This document shows positions 41,208-42,578 of a DNA stretch of 42,578 nucleotides, one piece after another. The notes beneath the pieces were generated by a model. That model was not told the DNA's origin. It did no database searches and was given only the letters and a program-made list of their open reading frames with translations. This DNA comes from Chlamydia trachomatis (lineage in GTDB: Bacteria; Chlamydiota; Chlamydiia; Chlamydiales; Rhabdochlamydiaceae), in the NCBI GenBank assembly GCA_945875745.1, contig CAMCLJ010000008.1, positions 1 to 42,578 on the forward strand, written 5' to 3'. The position numbers and the translations under genes are program-made. Each line of letters begins with the position of its first letter. The first letter of the stretch is position 1.

Positions 41208-41921
41208 AGGCTTTATGGGTCCAGTTGGTTCATCTTTCAACCGGTAGCCGATTCCTCTCACTGTCTCTATCCAATCAAAATGAGGCCCCAATTTTTTTCT
41301 TAAAGATGCCACATGCACATCAATATTCCTATCTACAATAAAGGCATCATCATTATGAATATCATCGAGCAACTGATTTCTAGTGAGGACCTTACCTCTA
41401 TTGGAAAGCAGTCTTTTTAAAATCCCAAATTCAGATAAAGTGATTGTAATGACTTTATCTCCTTTTTTCAGGATATACCTTTCAATCTCTAGAGTAAATT
41501 CACCAAATGTAAGAACAGAAGCAGGAGTATGATCTTCTTCTTCTTTACTTCGTCTCATCACAGCTTTCACACGAGAAAACAGAACTTTTGGGGAAAATGG
41601 TTTAGCGATATAATCGTCAGCCCCCAGTTCTAATCCCAGCACTACGTCTAGCTCTTCGCTCTTTGCAGTTAAAATAATTACAGGGATTGTTTTTAACTCT
41701 GGATGATTTTTAATTTTTCTACATACATCAAAACCATTTTGTCCAGGGAGCATGATATCTAAAATAACCAGGTCTGGCCTTTCCCTTTCAACCGCCCTAA
41801 AACCGTTGATTCCATCGACTTCTACATGTAACTTATATCCTGCGATTTCAGCTTGCAGCTTGATTAAAGAGGCAATATCTTCTTCATCTTCAATCAGCAA
41901 AATCCTTTTTTTCTGTGTCAT
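41199..41921 (-). CDS. OmpR/PhoB-family response regulator
   Basis: The 240-residue protein has a complete receiver domain (acidic pair E11-D12, phospho-acceptor D55 in LVILDIMLPG, T85, K107 in IAKPF) and a C-terminal winged-helix DNA-binding domain (ITLSEFGILKRLLSNRGKVL, NIDVHVASLRKKL, VRGIGYRL). All phosphorylation residues are present, unlike Chlamydia ChxR, an atypical member that lacks the usual phosphorylation. So a partner histidine kinase is expected, but none is in view. It would act as a transcription factor. The gene is convergent with lplA (9-base overlap) and 155 bases downstream of murI. Confidence 0.93.
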   Translation of the reverse strand: MTQKKRILLIEDEEDIASLIKLQAEIAGYKLHVEVDGINGFRAVERERPDLVILDIMLPGQNGFDVCRKIKNHPELKTIPVIILTAKSEELDVVLGLELGADDYIAKPFSPKVLFSRVKAVMRRSKEEEDHTPASVLTFGEFTLEIERYILKKGDKVITITLSEFGILKRLLSNRGKVLTRNQLLDDIHNDDAFIVDRNIDVHVASLRKKLGPHFDWIETVRGIGYRLKDEPTGPIKPLK

Positions 41922-42076
41922 ATCATACCCCTATAAGGATGCATGTGTTGTATTGAGATCATTCAAACATGTTATTTAAATATTTTCACGACAATTTTTT
42001 TATCTCTTTAGAAAACACAGTATCTTTTTTTAAAAAAATCAACTGCTACAGAAATCCTGATAAAAAACCGTAGATC

Positions 42077-42578
42077 TTACGATAATAAAGCCTTAGATAC
42101 AGCGTCTATACCTGTTTCCAGAAATCTTGGGCCGAGTGCTTTAAATTTATCGGGATCATCGGTTGTAAAAAATAGGCTGCTGCCCATATCACCGGATAGA
42201 TTAAGACAACCATTTTCAGATAAAACCTGTTTTATAAAAGATGCGCAACTAACGCTTGGATCTATGAGTCTACAAACGGGTCCCATAAACTCTTGGATCA
42301 CCCCTTTAAGTAGGGGGTAATGAGTACAGGCAAGCAAAAGAGTCTGTATTTGTTTTGCTTTTAAAGGGGCCAGATAATGTTTTACGATCTCAGAAATAAT
42401 CGGACCTGTTAGCAGTCCTTCTTCTACAAGAGGAACAAATAAAGGACAGGAGATCCCGATAATTTCTGCTTTAGGGATCTGCTCTTGCAATGCTGTTTGA
42501 TATACACCGGAGGCAACAGTTGCCTGTGTAGCTAAAATACCGATCGCCCCTCGATGTGCAGAATGTATAAGACTTGGC
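42077..42578 (-). CDS. murI: Glutamate racemase, C-terminal part (runs off the window)
   Basis: MurI makes D-glutamate for peptidoglycan. The frame is open to the right edge, and its start is outside the window. Visible are AHRGAIGILATQATVASGVY, GISCPLFVPLVEEG and the second catalytic cysteine in LLLACTHYPLL; the first cysteine lies in the missing part. A TTG at 42490 inside the gene is not the start. Chlamydiaceae lack murI and use DapF for D-glutamate, so its presence supports an environmental chlamydia. The C-terminal tail (about 30 residues after the fold) is acidic and unremarkable. Confidence 0.92.
   Translation of the reverse strand, partial: PSLIHSAHRGAIGILATQATVASGVYQTALQEQIPKAEIIGISCPLFVPLVEEGLLTGPIISEIVKHYLAPLKAKQIQTLLLACTHYPLLKGVIQEFMGPVCRLIDPSVSCASFIKQVLSENGCLNLSGDMGSSLFFTTDDPDKFKALGPRFLETGIDAVSKALLS

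Noticed and set aside
1-42578. CRISPR arrays, prophage genes or a replication origin.
   Set aside because: No spaced direct repeats, phage structural genes or DnaA-box clusters were seen in the window.

Overview
The window reads as a chromosomal segment of a member of the Chlamydiae outside the family Chlamydiaceae, that is, an amoeba- or arthropod-associated 'environmental' chlamydia. The reasons are a chlamydial NTT-family nucleotide transporter; murA beside argS; a chlamydia-type hypothetical gene followed by tsaE and a dnaQ-like gene; and the cluster npt / pgsA / sppA / polA / coaE / rho / dnaB / mnmG / lplA, which I recall from Chlamydia trachomatis (about CT491-CT499). Genes that Chlamydiaceae lack (murI, leucine dehydrogenase, a SpeD homologue) and many lineage-specific eukaryote-like proteins point away from Chlamydiaceae. 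No genus is claimed.

Layout. 1-9.5 kb: envelope and housekeeping genes: the start of ddl (minus), a divergent ATP-grasp protein, murA, epmB, then argS and leucine dehydrogenase on the minus strand, then a tight plus-strand operon (conserved hypothetical, tsaE, engB, dnaQ-like). 9.8-21.1 kb: pgk, the nucleotide transporter with a clear promoter, dedA, pgsA, a convergent mscS, sppA, polA, coaE, rho. 21.1-25.3 kb: an operon starting with an OppA-like lipoprotein and continuing with a membrane-anchored kinase-like protein, a PI3/PI4-kinase-like protein and a small membrane protein, closed by a perfect hairpin. 25.3-26.8 kb: a SpeD homologue that carries a signal peptide, and a membrane-anchored hypothetical. 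27.0-32.3 kb: tRNA-Ser(GCU), dnaB, and a head-to-tail duplication of about 2.08 kb that copied the 3' end of dnaB together with a kinase-like gene; the second dnaB piece is a pseudogene. 32.4-34.5 kb: a 28-codon AURKAIP1/COX24-type ribosomal protein gene and mnmG.

34.6-38.9 kb is the most unusual region. A U-box (E3 ubiquitin ligase-type) gene and a ClpB/HSP100-type AAA+ ATPase gene form a minus-strand operon. It is divergent from a 501-residue protein that shares the AAA+ protein's N-terminal domain at identical residue positions and carries a GHA...NC arrangement like permuted papain-fold peptidases. The block is bounded by a short direct repeat and contains an IS256-family transposase remnant. 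It sits between mnmG and lplA, which I recall as neighbours in C. trachomatis. I infer a chlamydial ubiquitin/unfoldase effector module. 39.2-42.6 kb: a REC plus degenerate GGDEF protein, a small exported protein, lplA, an OmpR/PhoB response regulator, and the C-terminal part of murI.

The housekeeping genes follow conserved chlamydial synteny. The lineage-specific genes sit in three pockets: rho-dnaB, dnaB-mnmG and mnmG-lplA. All calls come from reading motifs in the sequence; no database search was possible.
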